DNA of 64,000 nt, taken from assembly GCF_000688235.1 (NCBI RefSeq), contig NZ_JHYO01000002.1, positions 62,001-126,000 on the forward strand, read 5' to 3'. The stretch is from Terasakiella pusilla DSM 6293. Its GTDB lineage: Bacteria > Pseudomonadota > Alphaproteobacteria > Rhodospirillales > Terasakiellaceae. Below, one piece after another: positions 1 to 8,858 of this stretch. Under the pieces are notes generated by a model, which was given only the letters and a program-made list of their open reading frames with translations, was not told the origin of the DNA and did no database searches. Both the position numbers and the translations under genes were made by a program. How positions within the stretch are numbered: position 1 is the stretch's first letter; every line of letters starts with the position of its first letter.

Positions 1-2
1 AT

Positions 3-1835
3 GTCGCCTATCAGGAATCCCGTGCCAGAGGTGGGGCGGGTCTTGTGGTACTGCAGGTGTCTGCGGTTCATGAATCGGCGCGTTATTCTTCCCATGTCTT
101 GATGGCAACTGATGACAAATTCCTTCCCGGCTATCAAGAGATGGCGGAGACTTGTCATAAATACGGATGTACCGTCTTTGCCCAAATTTTCCATCCGGGC
201 CGTGAAATTATGGAGACGGCGGATGGGTTGGAGCCTGTCGCTTATTCCGCATCGGCAATCCCACAGGAACGTTTTCATGTGATGCCGCGTCCGCTGACGA
301 AAGACATTATCGAGGAGATCGTCGAAGGCTATGCCCAATCAGCTTTGCGCTTGAAAAAAGCAGGAATCGACGGGGCTGAAATCGTGGCAAGTCATGGCTA
401 TCTGCCCGCCCAGTTCCTGAACCCGAACATCAATAAACGCGATGACGAGTATGGCGGGAGTGCGGAAAATCGACTGCGTTTCCTAAGGGACGTGATAGCC
501 CGTACCCGTGAGGTTGTCGGCGACGACTTTGTCGTGGGCTTACGTATTTCCAGTCGGGAAATGGACGATCAGGGCCTGGATATGCAGGAAACGATTGCGG
601 CTTGTAAAGAAGTCTCGTCCCAGTTGGACTATGTCAACGTGATTGCAGGGACGTCCGCCTCGTTGGGGGGATCGGTCCATATTGTTCCGCCCATGACAGT
701 GGAAAATGCCTATGTGGCCCCGGATTCCAAACTGTTTAAAGAAGCCTTGGATATCCCGGTCTTTGTCGGTGGGCGGATCAACCAACCCCAAGAAGCCGAA
801 ACCGTTTTGGCGAAAGGCGAAGCCGATGTGGTCGGGATGACGCGGGCCTTGATTTGCGATCCGTTGATGCCGACTAAGGCGATGGAAGGGCGCTTTGATG
901 ATATCCGTGCCTGTATCGCATGTAATCAGGCCTGTATCGGTCACTTCCATCGCGGGCTGCCGATCTCTTGCATTCAACATCCGGAAACCGGTCGTGAGTT
1001 ACAGTTTGGCTTTGATGAAGTACCAAAGACGCAAAACCCTAAAAAGGTGATGATCGTCGGGGCCGGACCTGGTGGTCTAAAGGCTGCGAGTATCGCGGCG
1101 TTAGCCGGCCATGATGTGACCTTGCATGAAGCCACAAGCCAAATCGGCGGACAGGTCTTGCTTGCGCAAAAACTCCCGCAGCGAGAAGAGTTTGGCGGTC
1201 TTGCGACAAACCTGTTGCGCGAAGTGGAACTGGCGGGTGCTAAAGTCATCAAAAACAGCCGTGTCACCCGCGAGATGGTGGCAGAGGAAAAACCTGATGC
1301 GGTTATTATTGCAACCGGTGCCCGCCCTTATGTGCCTGAGTTTGAAAATATGGGCGACATGCAGGTGGTGACGGCATGGGATGTCTTGAACGATACGGTC
1401 AAAATTGGCGGCAATGTCGTGGTTGCGGACTGGAAGTGTGACTGGATCGGCATGGGCGTTTCCGAGCTACTTGCCAGCAAAGGCCATACGGTGAAGCTGT
1501 GTGCCAACGGTCTGTTTATGGGCGAAAAGCTGCAATCCTATGTGCGCACTGAAATGGTGGCGGCGTTGCACAGGCTGGGGGTGGAAACTCATCCGTATAT
1601 GCGCCTGTTTGGCTGTGATGATGATACGGTCTATATGCAGCACACGGCCAGTAATGAAGCGGTTCTGTTTGAAGGGATCGACACGTTGGTCCTTTCTCAA
1701 GGGCATTTACCCAATGATGACCTGAAAGACCAGATTGCTGATTTGTGCGAGGTGCATCTGATTGGCGATGCGCTTGTTGCCCGTACCGCAGAAGAGGCCG
1801 TCTTTGAAGGCTTGAAGACGGCGTGGGCGCTATAA
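3..1835 (+). CDS. NADH:flavin oxidoreductase of the 2,4-dienoyl-CoA reductase / trimethylamine dehydrogenase family (5' partial)
   Basis: The reading frame is already open at base 3, so the start lies before the window; about 610 residues are visible of a usual 650-690. The N-terminal half is an Old Yellow Enzyme FMN barrel (the GGAGL segment at the edge, the HGYLPAQFLNP stretch and the RDDEYGGS motif). It is followed by a 4Fe-4S cluster motif CIACNQAC plus a fourth Cys 11 residues later (bases about 900-970). Next come an FAD/NAD(P)-binding half with GAGPGG (about 1060) and a second nucleotide-binding region. The family reduces enoyl-CoA or enone bonds or demethylates amines; the substrate cannot be told here. 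It ends at an intrinsic terminator and is followed by the divergent catabolic operon's repressor, so it may belong to a related pathway. Confidence 0.9.
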   Translation, partial: VAYQESRARGGAGLVVLQVSAVHESARYSSHVLMATDDKFLPGYQEMAETCHKYGCTVFAQIFHPGREIMETADGLEPVAYSASAIPQERFHVMPRPLTKDIIEEIVEGYAQSALRLKKAGIDGAEIVASHGYLPAQFLNPNINKRDDEYGGSAENRLRFLRDVIARTREVVGDDFVVGLRISSREMDDQGLDMQETIAACKEVSSQLDYVNVIAGTSASLGGSVHIVPPMTVENAYVAPDSKLFKEALDIPVFVGGRINQPQEAETVLAKGEADVVGMTRALICDPLMPTKAMEGRFDDIRACIACNQACIGHFHRGLPISCIQHPETGRELQFGFDEVPKTQNPKKVMIVGAGPGGLKAASIAALAGHDVTLHEATSQIGGQVLLAQKLPQREEFGGLATNLLREVELAGAKVIKNSRVTREMVAEEKPDAVIIATGARPYVPEFENMGDMQVVTAWDVLNDTVKIGGNVVVADWKCDWIGMGVSELLASKGHTVKLCANGLFMGEKLQSYVRTEMVAALHRLGVETHPYMRLFGCDDDTVYMQHTASNEAVLFEGIDTLVLSQGHLPNDDLKDQIADLCEVHLIGDALVARTAEEAVFEGLKTAWAL

Positions 1836-1926
1836 AAGAGGTTAGATAGAGAAGAAGACCCTAGCTTCTGTGTCTAACACCTGAGGCTATAACGATCATT
1901 CTCTGATCCGTTAGAGATAGAACTGG

Positions 1927-1959
1927 TCCCCGTGAAGTTACTTTTGCGGGGATTTTTTT
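1927..1959 (+). terminator. intrinsic terminator after the flavin oxidoreductase gene
   Basis: TCCCCG (1927-1932) pairs with CGGGGA (1947-1952) around a 14-nt loop and is followed directly by seven T. It separates the plus-strand oxidoreductase from the convergent LacI-type gene. Confidence 0.75.
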
Positions 1960-1971
1960 ATGGGGTGAGGA

Positions 1972-2994
1972 TTAATCTTTCGGGGCGGGGCCGCTGCTGT
2001 CGCGGATGAGGAGTTGCAGGGACACTTCTTCGAGGCGGGGCGGTTTTTTGCCTTCTATGAGGGCGATGATATGTTGGGCGCTTTTTCTGCCGATGTCGTT
2101 TGCGGGGGTTTCAAGGGTGGTAATCGCGGGGATTGCGACGGAGGAGTAGGTGTTGTTATCAATGCTGGCGATGGAAATTTCTTTGGGGATAAGGACGTTT
2201 TGTTCCTTGGCTTCGGCATTGACCCCCATGGCGAGGATATCGCTGAGGGTGATCAGGGCGGTCGGTCGGGTCTTCAGTTCCAAGGCGTTGATCAGGCCTG
2301 CGCGTCCACCTTCCAATGTTAAGGGATGTTCAATGACCTGATCGTCAGGAAGGTCGATGCCCTGCTTGGCGAGTGTGTCGCGAATCCCTTTTATACGCAG
2401 GCGCATCCGGTCATTTTTAAAGATCGGGCCACTGATGACGGCAAATTTTTCATGACCCAGCCCCAAAAGATGTTCTGTAATCATCTGTCCGGCCTGCTGG
2501 TTGTAAAAGCCGACTCCGTAGTTGGTATCACATTCATCCAGCGACCACATGAGGATGTAAGGACGATTACCGCTTTTCAAGGTCTCAAAAATCTCTGGTT
2601 CATGGTCGGTGCCGACAAAGAGCATGCCTTCCACACCGCGTTCCAGCAGGTTTTTGACACTGGCAAGTTCGCTTGCAACACTATATTCCGTGGAGGCAAT
2701 GAAAAGCTGGTATCCCAGCTTGCTGGCCTCAATCTGGATGGCCTGCATGGTGTCTGCAAAAATCGGGTTTGTGATACTGGGAAAGACCGCACCGATACTG
2801 TAACTGCGGTTTGAGGCAAGGGCGCGCGCGGCGGCATTTCGGACATATCCCAATTTGCGCACGGCCTCTTCGACCTTTCTGAGAGTAGCTGGTTTAACCG
2901 ACTGGGGAGATGATAGGGCGTTGGAAGCGCTACCTAAAGATACACCGGCAAGCTTTGCGACATCTTCTAATCTTGGTTTGGTCGATTTGCTCAT
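1972..2994 (-). CDS. LacI-family transcriptional repressor
   Basis: A 340-residue protein with an N-terminal LacI helix-turn-helix (LEDVAKLAGVSLGSASNAL, residues about 9-27) and hinge helix (RNAAARALAS). A periplasmic-binding-protein-like effector domain with the usual IGAVFPSITNPIF start follows. The frame runs 20 codons further upstream, but the ATG at 2994 fits the family's N terminus and has TGGAAA a few bases before it. It is divergent from the HAAT transporter operon; two identical 12-bp palindromes of LacI type lie between them, so it very probably represses that operon and itself. The effector is likely the transported substrate or a breakdown product (inference). Confidence 0.9.
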   Translation of the reverse strand: MSKSTKPRLEDVAKLAGVSLGSASNALSSPQSVKPATLRKVEEAVRKLGYVRNAAARALASNRSYSIGAVFPSITNPIFADTMQAIQIEASKLGYQLFIASTEYSVASELASVKNLLERGVEGMLFVGTDHEPEIFETLKSGNRPYILMWSLDECDTNYGVGFYNQQAGQMITEHLLGLGHEKFAVISGPIFKNDRMRLRIKGIRDTLAKQGIDLPDDQVIEHPLTLEGGRAGLINALELKTRPTALITLSDILAMGVNAEAKEQNVLIPKEISIASIDNNTYSSVAIPAITTLETPANDIGRKSAQHIIALIEGKKPPRLEEVSLQLLIRDSSGPAPKD

Positions 2995-3080
2995 AAAATT
3001 TCCAGAAAGGACATTGACATGTAATTTTTGCGATGATAGAAGCGAAAAATGCATATTTCAATATTTATGTGCAGAAAAAA

Positions 3081-3092
3081 TGAAGCGCTTCA
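3081..3092. promoter_or_regulatory. LacI-type operator O1
   Basis: Perfect 12-bp palindrome TGAAGCGCTTCA with the central CG typical of LacI/PurR-family sites. It is nearest the repressor gene, so it likely mediates autoregulation. Confidence 0.75.
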
Positions 3093-3130
3093 AGTTTAGG
3101 TGGTTTTAAAAGCTGGGGCGGTTCAGGTAG

Positions 3131-3158
3131 TTCACCGGTAACGGTGTTTTTTTATAGC
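3131..3158 (+). promoter_or_regulatory. candidate promoter of the HAAT/catabolic operon
   Basis: TTCACC (3131-3136) and TATAGC (3153-3158) with 16-bp spacing place the transcription start at about 3165, immediately before operator O2. The stretch 3133-3146 is also an inverted repeat (CACCG-GTAA-CGGTG) followed by seven T, which could act as a weak terminator for transcripts entering from upstream. Confidence 0.4.
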
Positions 3159-3165
3159 GCAAAAA

Positions 3166-3177
3166 TGAAGCGCTTCA
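3166..3177. promoter_or_regulatory. LacI-type operator O2
   Basis: Second identical copy of TGAAGCGCTTCA, 85 bp centre to centre from O1, about eight helical turns, which would permit DNA looping. It sits at the predicted transcription start of the transporter operon. Confidence 0.75.
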
Positions 3178-3202
3178 AATTTAACAGGCTAGAGGCTTTT
3201 TT

Positions 3203-4420
3203 ATGAAAAAATATGTGAGCAAGATTAAGGGTGGTGCCGTTGCGGCGGTTGCCCTGACGATGTCGTTCTCTGCAATGGCTGACATTAATGTCGGTGCGTT
3301 ATATCCGTTCAGTGGTGGGCTGGCGCTGTTGGGGAATGAAAGTTTCCGTGGTCTTGAAATCGCAATCGAAGAACGCAACGCCAACGGTGGCTTGCGTGGT
3401 GAACAGATCAAGCTGGTCAAATCTGACGCGGTTGATGCTGGTCAGGCTGTAGGCGCGGCGCGTAAATTGACATCCATCGAAGGTGTGGACGTGATTTTCG
3501 GCAGCTTCTCTTCCTCCATCTCCTTTGCAGCGACACAAGTTGCAGAACTGGCGGCTGTCCCTTACTTCGAGCTGGGCGCGATCTCTGACAACATCACAGA
3601 TCGTAACATGAAGTACGTTTTCCGTAGCAACCCGACAGCGAAGAACTTTGCTGAAGGTACGATCGATGCGATCTTCAAGGTTGTTGCCCCGACATACGGT
3701 GTGGATGCGAAAGACCTGAAAGTAGCGATCATTCACGAAGATGCGTTGTATGGGACAACTGTGTCTCAGTTCCAGAAAGATATCGCCAAAGAAAAAGGCC
3801 TGAACGTGGTTCAGACATTGCCTTATTCTGCCAAAGCGGTTGACCTGTCTTCACTGGTACTGCGTTTGAAAGGTGCAGGCGCTGATGTAGTTCTGCAAAC
3901 GTCTTATCAGAACGACACAACCCTGTTCTTCCGCCAAATGCGCGAAGCTGGCTTTAAGCCGAAAGCCCTGATCGGTGCCGGTGGTGGTTATTCCATGAAA
4001 GACACGGTTAAAGTTGTTGGCGAGAAAAACATGGAAGGCGTTCTGGACGTTGACTTTGCACAGTACCTGATGAACGAAGCCGGCGCGCCGGGCATCAAAG
4101 AATTTCAGGCGACATACAAAGAACGTTACGGTGAAGAGCCGCGTTCCGGTCACAGCCTGATCAACTATTCCGGTGCGAAAATCTTCCTTGATGCGTTGGA
4201 AAAAGCAGCTTCCTTGAAAGCGGACGACGTTCGTGAAGCGGTTATGGCGATTGATCTTCCGATTGGTTCGACTGCGGCAGGTATTGGCGCAAAAATGAAC
4301 GAAAACGGTCAGAATATCCGTGCGAACGCTGCGATCATGCAATGGCAAGACGGTGAGTTGAAAACTGTCTACCCAGAAGCAGCTGCTGTTGCAGCACCTA
4401 AATTCCCGCAGCATCCTTAA
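3203..4420 (+). CDS. HAAT-family ABC transporter substrate-binding protein (LivK-like)
   Basis: A 405-residue periplasmic binding protein. It has a signal peptide of about 26 residues ending SFSAMA, then the typical INVGALYPFSGGLALLG opening of the branched-chain amino acid/amide-type binding fold. It captures the substrate for the permeases encoded downstream. The ATG is preceded by AGAGG. It is first in the operon after O2 and separated from the permease gene by a strong hairpin, as often found where the binding protein is made in excess. HAAT systems carry amino acids, urea, amides or aromatic acids; the oxidoreductase genes downstream argue for a carbon source rather than an amino acid (inference). 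Confidence 0.9.
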   Translation: MKKYVSKIKGGAVAAVALTMSFSAMADINVGALYPFSGGLALLGNESFRGLEIAIEERNANGGLRGEQIKLVKSDAVDAGQAVGAARKLTSIEGVDVIFGSFSSSISFAATQVAELAAVPYFELGAISDNITDRNMKYVFRSNPTAKNFAEGTIDAIFKVVAPTYGVDAKDLKVAIIHEDALYGTTVSQFQKDIAKEKGLNVVQTLPYSAKAVDLSSLVLRLKGAGADVVLQTSYQNDTTLFFRQMREAGFKPKALIGAGGGYSMKDTVKVVGEKNMEGVLDVDFAQYLMNEAGAPGIKEFQATYKERYGEEPRSGHSLINYSGAKIFLDALEKAASLKADDVREAVMAIDLPIGSTAAGIGAKMNENGQNIRANAAIMQWQDGELKTVYPEAAAVAAPKFPQHP

Positions 4421-4434
4421 TCGATGCCTGAAGT

Positions 4435-4465
4435 TCACGGAACCTTTGTCACGAAGGTTCCGTGA
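4435..4465 (+). promoter_or_regulatory. intercistronic hairpin between binding protein and permease genes
   Basis: Perfect 12-bp stem: TCACGGAACCTT (4435-4446) and AAGGTTCCGTGA (4454-4465) around a 7-nt loop. No T run follows, so it is more likely an mRNA-stabilising or processing element than a full terminator. Confidence 0.6.
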
Positions 4466-4494
4466 TCCCCTCCAATCTATCAGGTGACAGACTT

Positions 4495-5376
4495 ATGGAA
4501 ATCTTTCTCCAGTTACTTATAAACGGGCTTATGCTTGGTGGTACGTTTGCCATCATCAGTATCGGCTTGACGTTAATTTTCGGTATTGTCCGCGTTGTCA
4601 ACTTTGCCCACGGTGAATTTTTGATGATTGCGATGTACGGCGTCTATTTGATGAACCTGCAATTCGGGTTGCATCCTTATGTCGCGATGCTGCCGATGTT
4701 CTTTCTCATGTTCGCGCTTGGTGCTGTGATGCAGCGCTACATTATCCAGCCTTTGTTGAGCGCGTCTGATGAAATTCAAATTTTCGCAACGGTTGGCGTT
4801 TCAACGGCTTTGATGAATGCAGGCCTGATGGTCTTTGGTGCAGACGTGTATTCGGTTGATATGTCCTCGGCCGTCGTTGGTACCGGAATGACTTCTATCG
4901 GGTCCCTGACGATCAATAACGGGCAGTTGATGACCTTTATCGTTTCCATTCTGTTGATCGGTGCGCTGGATTGGTTCTTGAAATACACCTTCCTTGGGCG
5001 TGCGATCCGCGCAACGGCGCAGCATCGTGATGCAGCTTTGCTGATGGGGGTGGATGTAAAGAAAATTTATATCATCGCCTTTGGTCTGGGTGCTGGGTGT
5101 CTTGGTCTTGCCGGTGGTTTGATGGCGCCGCAATATCCGGTCTTTCCGACCGTTGGGACTTTCTTTGTATTGACGGCCTTTATCATCGTTGTTCTGGGTG
5201 GTCTGGGTAGCTTGCACGGGGCTTTTCTTGGTGCGCTGATTATCGGTGTTGTCGATAGTCTGGCTGGCTACTACATCGCGCCTGACCTCAAAGAGGTCGT
5301 TTACTTCTCGATATTTATTGCGATTTTGATTTTCCGCCCAACAGGTTTGTTTGGTGCCGGTCGCGGTTCAGAGTAA
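4495..5376 (+). CDS. HAAT ABC transporter permease (LivH-like)
   Basis: A 293-residue hydrophobic protein with the LivH signature region IVRVVNFAHGEFLMIAMYG near the N terminus and about eight membrane segments. The frame opens at a GTG at 4462, but that codon lies inside the upstream hairpin; ATG 4495 has AGGTGA seven bases before it and matches the family start (MEIFLQLLINGL). It forms one half of the inner-membrane channel together with the LivM part of the next gene. The next start follows after 10 bp. Confidence 0.9.
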   Translation: MEIFLQLLINGLMLGGTFAIISIGLTLIFGIVRVVNFAHGEFLMIAMYGVYLMNLQFGLHPYVAMLPMFFLMFALGAVMQRYIIQPLLSASDEIQIFATVGVSTALMNAGLMVFGADVYSVDMSSAVVGTGMTSIGSLTINNGQLMTFIVSILLIGALDWFLKYTFLGRAIRATAQHRDAALLMGVDVKKIYIIAFGLGAGCLGLAGGLMAPQYPVFPTVGTFFVLTAFIIVVLGGLGSLHGAFLGALIIGVVDSLAGYYIAPDLKEVVYFSIFIAILIFRPTGLFGAGRGSE

Positions 5377-5386
5377 GGGATAAGTC

Positions 5387-7162
5387 ATGAACATTACACA
5401 ACCGCAAAACTATGTAAGTCTTCTCTTACTTCTTTTAATGCTGGTTTTCCCGGTCGTCGCCGGATCACCCTTCGTCTATCACATCTTTATCCTTGTCTTT
5501 AGTTACGCTGCCTTGGCAAGTGCGTGGAACGTGGTCGGTGGTTTTGCCGGTCAGCTTTCCCTTGGTCACGCCGTTTATTATGGGGTGGGGTCTTACACAG
5601 CGACCCTGTTGATGATCAACTTCGGGATCTCCCCGTGGATCGGCATGGTTGCCGGTGCGTTGCTGGCGTCTGTTATCTCTGTGTTTGTCAGCTGGCCTTG
5701 CTTCCGTCTGCGTGGTCCGTTCTTTGCGCTGGCCTCCATCGCTGTTTTGGAAGTTGTGCGTCTGTTGGTCATCAACCAGCATGGCCTGACAGGCGGGTCT
5801 GCGGGCTTGGCTGTTCCGTTGCAGCAAGGTGTTGAATGGATGGTCTTCCGGGAGCGTTGGCCGTACCTTGTGATCTCCTTCGGTTTGTTGTCGGCGGCGC
5901 TGTTCGTGTCGTGGAAGATCAAAAACTCCCGCCTTGGCTACTATTTGATTGCGGTACGTGAACGTGAAGATGCAGCCTTGGCTGTGGGCGTAAATGCCGT
6001 GCGTGTGAAGTTGGCTGCGGTGATTATCTCCGCTTTCCTGACCAGTACGGTCGGTAGCTTCCATGCCATGTACTTTACCTTCATTGAACCGGGTGCCGTT
6101 TTCTCGCTGGAACTGTCTATTCAGATCGCCATGTTTGCTTTGATCGGTGGTCTGGGGACAATCTCCGGTCCGGTGATCGGGACGGTTCTTGTCCTGCCGT
6201 TGGCTGAATTGGCCCGTGGCTGGTTGGGTGACTTTGCAGATGGGTTCCACGGTTTTGTTTATGGTGTGGTTCTGGTCATCGTGGTTCTGACGATCCCGCG
6301 TGGTCTGGTCGGTCAGTTTGGCGCCCGTGTAGGGGCTTTGATCAACCGCCTGCCGGGATATAAAGAGCCGGAAACGGTCCAGCCCAGTACTTCGACTCTG
6401 ACGCATGTTCAAAGTGAAACCTTGGGTCAACCGATCCTGGTTGCAGAACATCTGCACAAATATTTTGGCGGTGTTCATGCGACAAACGATGTCTCCCTGA
6501 CCTTGAAAGAAGGCGAGATCATCGGGGTTATCGGCCCGAACGGTGCAGGTAAAACAACGGTCTTCAACCAACTGTCCGGTTTCTTGAAGCCGACCAGCGG
6601 GTCCGTACGTATCCGTACATCCTACGGGGAATGGGTAACGCCCAAGTCACCAGCGGAATTTGCCAAAGCAGGCATTGGTCGCACGTTCCAGATTGTTCAG
6701 CCGTTTGCGGATTTGTCCGTGCGTGAAAACATCATGATCGGTGCCTTTATGAACACCGATGATCATGTGGAAGCCCGCGCCATCGCTGCCGAAGTGGCCC
6801 AATTGACCGATTTGACGGACCAATTGGACAAGGTTGCACGTGATCTGACCGTTGGCGGCATGAAGCGTCTGGAAATGGCGCGTGCCTTGGCAACCCGCCC
6901 GCGTATCTTGTTGCTGGATGAAGTGTTGGCTGGTCTTAACCCGTCTGACATTACCAAAGCGATTGAGATTATCCGTCGTATCCGTGACACAGGCGTCAGC
7001 ATCTTGATGATTGAACATATCATGCAAGCAACCATGAGCCTGTCTGACCATGTGGCTGTGATCAACTCCGGCTCTTTGTTGATCGAAGGTGAACCGGAAA
7101 AAGTCGTCAAGGACCCTCAGGTGATCGAGGCTTATCTTGGGAAGGAGTACAGCCATGCTTAA
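5387..7162 (+). CDS. fused HAAT ABC permease-ATPase (LivM-LivG fusion)
   Basis: A 591-residue protein joining two normally separate subunits. Residues about 1-320 are a LivM-type permease with eight or more membrane segments. Residues about 345-591 are a LivG-type ATPase with Walker A GPNGAGKT (about 383), a signature in the variant form LTVGGMKRLEMARAL, Walker B RILLLDEVLAGL and the switch His in MIEHIM. The linker (about 325-345) is polar and Ser/Thr rich. The signature and the DEV in place of DEP differ from E. coli LivG but occur in HAAT ATPases. It works with LivH and LivF of the same operon. Confidence 0.92.
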   Translation: MNITQPQNYVSLLLLLLMLVFPVVAGSPFVYHIFILVFSYAALASAWNVVGGFAGQLSLGHAVYYGVGSYTATLLMINFGISPWIGMVAGALLASVISVFVSWPCFRLRGPFFALASIAVLEVVRLLVINQHGLTGGSAGLAVPLQQGVEWMVFRERWPYLVISFGLLSAALFVSWKIKNSRLGYYLIAVREREDAALAVGVNAVRVKLAAVIISAFLTSTVGSFHAMYFTFIEPGAVFSLELSIQIAMFALIGGLGTISGPVIGTVLVLPLAELARGWLGDFADGFHGFVYGVVLVIVVLTIPRGLVGQFGARVGALINRLPGYKEPETVQPSTSTLTHVQSETLGQPILVAEHLHKYFGGVHATNDVSLTLKEGEIIGVIGPNGAGKTTVFNQLSGFLKPTSGSVRIRTSYGEWVTPKSPAEFAKAGIGRTFQIVQPFADLSVRENIMIGAFMNTDDHVEARAIAAEVAQLTDLTDQLDKVARDLTVGGMKRLEMARALATRPRILLLDEVLAGLNPSDITKAIEIIRRIRDTGVSILMIEHIMQATMSLSDHVAVINSGSLLIEGEPEKVVKDPQVIEAYLGKEYSHA

Positions 7163-7859
7163 GTTTAACAATGTGTCAGCCGGCTATGGTGGTGCAGAAA
7201 TCCTGCGCAATGTCTCCCTTGAAGTCAAAGAAGGTGAAGTGGTCACCATCGTTGGGGCAAACGGGGCCGGTAAAACGACCTCTTTGCGCAGCCTGTGTGG
7301 GTTGATCCCGTTGACAAGTGGGTCCATCGAGTTTCAGGGGCAGCAGATCAACGGTCTGCAACCCCATGAAATCGTAGACCGTGGCATTACCTTGGTGCCG
7401 GAAGGGCGTCAGCTTTTCCCGTTCATCACGGTGCGCGATAACCTGTTGATGGGCGCCTATAAAAAGACGGCCCGTAAAGATGCGGAAAAACGACTGGAAG
7501 AAGTTCTGGAACTGTTCCCGCGGGTGCGCGAACGTCTGGGGCAATATGCCAGCCAGCTTTCCGGTGGGGAGCAACAGATGGTTGCCATCGGTCGTGGCCT
7601 GATGTCCCAGCCGAAACTGTTGATGTTTGATGAGCCGTCTTTGGGCTTGTCCCCGCTGTTGGTGTCGCAAGTCTTCGACATCATCCGCAGCATCGTGCAA
7701 TCCGGCACAACCGTCTTGATCGTGGAACAAAACATCGGTCACACCCTGCGCTTGGCGGACCGTGGCTATGTGTTGGAAAACGGCGAAGTCGTGGTTGATG
7801 GCACGGGCGAGCAATTGCTGGATGATCCGCATGTCAAGCGCGCTTATCTGGGCCTTTAA
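7155..7859 (+). CDS. HAAT ABC transporter ATP-binding protein (LivF-like)
   Basis: A 234-residue ATPase with Walker A GANGAGKT, signature LSGGEQQMVAIGRGL, Walker B LLMFDEPSLGL and a C-terminal YVLENGEVVVDGTG segment usual for LivF. The ATG at 7155 overlaps the previous stop by 8 bp and has GAAGGAG upstream; an upstream in-frame start at 7137 has no such site. It is the second nucleotide-binding subunit of the transporter, pairing with the fused LivG domain. Confidence 0.93.
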   Translation: MLKFNNVSAGYGGAEILRNVSLEVKEGEVVTIVGANGAGKTTSLRSLCGLIPLTSGSIEFQGQQINGLQPHEIVDRGITLVPEGRQLFPFITVRDNLLMGAYKKTARKDAEKRLEEVLELFPRVRERLGQYASQLSGGEQQMVAIGRGLMSQPKLLMFDEPSLGLSPLLVSQVFDIIRSIVQSGTTVLIVEQNIGHTLRLADRGYVLENGEVVVDGTGEQLLDDPHVKRAYLGL

Positions 7860-7874
7860 AGGAAGGAAAGTTTT

Positions 7875-8858
7875 ATGCGTTATATTGATTATGGGACTGG
7901 GGGCGGTGCAGACTGCCTCCGGATCAAAGAGACCGACAAGCCGGTCTTGCGTGCTGGTGAAGTTCTGATCGAAGTGGCTTATGCTGGCGTGAACCGCCCC
8001 GACATTTTACAACGCAGCGGCAGTTATCCGCCGCCGCCAAACGCCAGCCCCTATCTGGGACTGGAAGTATCGGGCACCGTGGTTGCTGTTGAAGGTCCGG
8101 TTACAAATGTGAAGGTCGGCGATCAGGTCTGTGCCTTGACGCCGGGGGGTGGCTATGCGGAATTTGTCGCTGTGCCTGCGGGGCATTGCTTGCCCATTCC
8201 CGCTGGCCTGTCCTTGCTGGAAGCCGCAGCCGTGCCGGAAAACTATTTCACCGTATGGACCAACGTTTTTGAAAGAGGGCGTCTGCAAAAAGGCGAAACC
8301 ATCCTGATCCATGGCGGGTCCAGCGGCATTGGTTTGACAGCGATCCAGCTTGCCAAACAGTTTGGCGCAACCGTCTATACAACAGTCGGCAACGACGAAA
8401 AGGCGGCGGCTTGTAAAAAGTATGGCGCTGATTTGGCCATCAATTACAAGACGCAGGATTTCCAAGAGGTTATTGCCCAAGAAACCGATGGCAAAGGCGT
8501 CAACCTGATCCTTGATATGGTCGGGGCGCTGTATCTGCAAAAGAACATTGCTTCCCTTGCCCTTGAAGGTCGCCTTGTGCAAATTGCCTTCCTGCATGGC
8601 AGTGTCACGGAAATTGATGCCACACCGATTATGTTGAAGCGGTTGACCTTTACGGGCTCCACGCTGCGGGCACGACCGGATGGGGAAAAGCAGCAGATTG
8701 CAGAAACCTTGCAAGAACAGGTCTTCCCGTTATTGCAGGCAGGGAAAGCAAAGCCGGTCATTTATAAATCCTTTGAGTTTGATGACGTGATTGCCGCCCA
8801 TGAATTGATGGAAAGCAGCACCCATATCGGCAAAATTATGCTGAAGGTAAAGCCATGA
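7875..8858 (+). CDS. NAD(P)H:quinone oxidoreductase, MDR superfamily (zeta-crystallin/PIG3-like)
   Basis: A 327-residue medium-chain dehydrogenase/reductase without zinc ligands. It has a GroES-like N-terminal part (VAYAGVNRPDILQR), then a Rossmann fold with HGGSSGIG (about 143). The family reduces quinones or enones with NADPH. It follows livF by 15 bp with AAGGAAGG before its ATG, so it is translationally part of the same operon. Its role in the pathway is unknown; reduction of an alpha,beta-unsaturated carbonyl intermediate is possible. Confidence 0.88.
   Translation: MRYIDYGTGGGADCLRIKETDKPVLRAGEVLIEVAYAGVNRPDILQRSGSYPPPPNASPYLGLEVSGTVVAVEGPVTNVKVGDQVCALTPGGGYAEFVAVPAGHCLPIPAGLSLLEAAAVPENYFTVWTNVFERGRLQKGETILIHGGSSGIGLTAIQLAKQFGATVYTTVGNDEKAAACKKYGADLAINYKTQDFQEVIAQETDGKGVNLILDMVGALYLQKNIASLALEGRLVQIAFLHGSVTEIDATPIMLKRLTFTGSTLRARPDGEKQQIAETLQEQVFPLLQAGKAKPVIYKSFEFDDVIAAHELMESSTHIGKIMLKVKP

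Noticed and set aside
540..1706. Several long open frames antisense to or out of frame with the flavin oxidoreductase
   Set aside because: They lie entirely within a well-supported gene and have no family features.
5465..6571. Antisense open frame of 368 codons over the livM-livG fusion
   Set aside because: Composition (rich in Gln, Arg, His, Thr) is that of a shadow frame opposite a real membrane protein.
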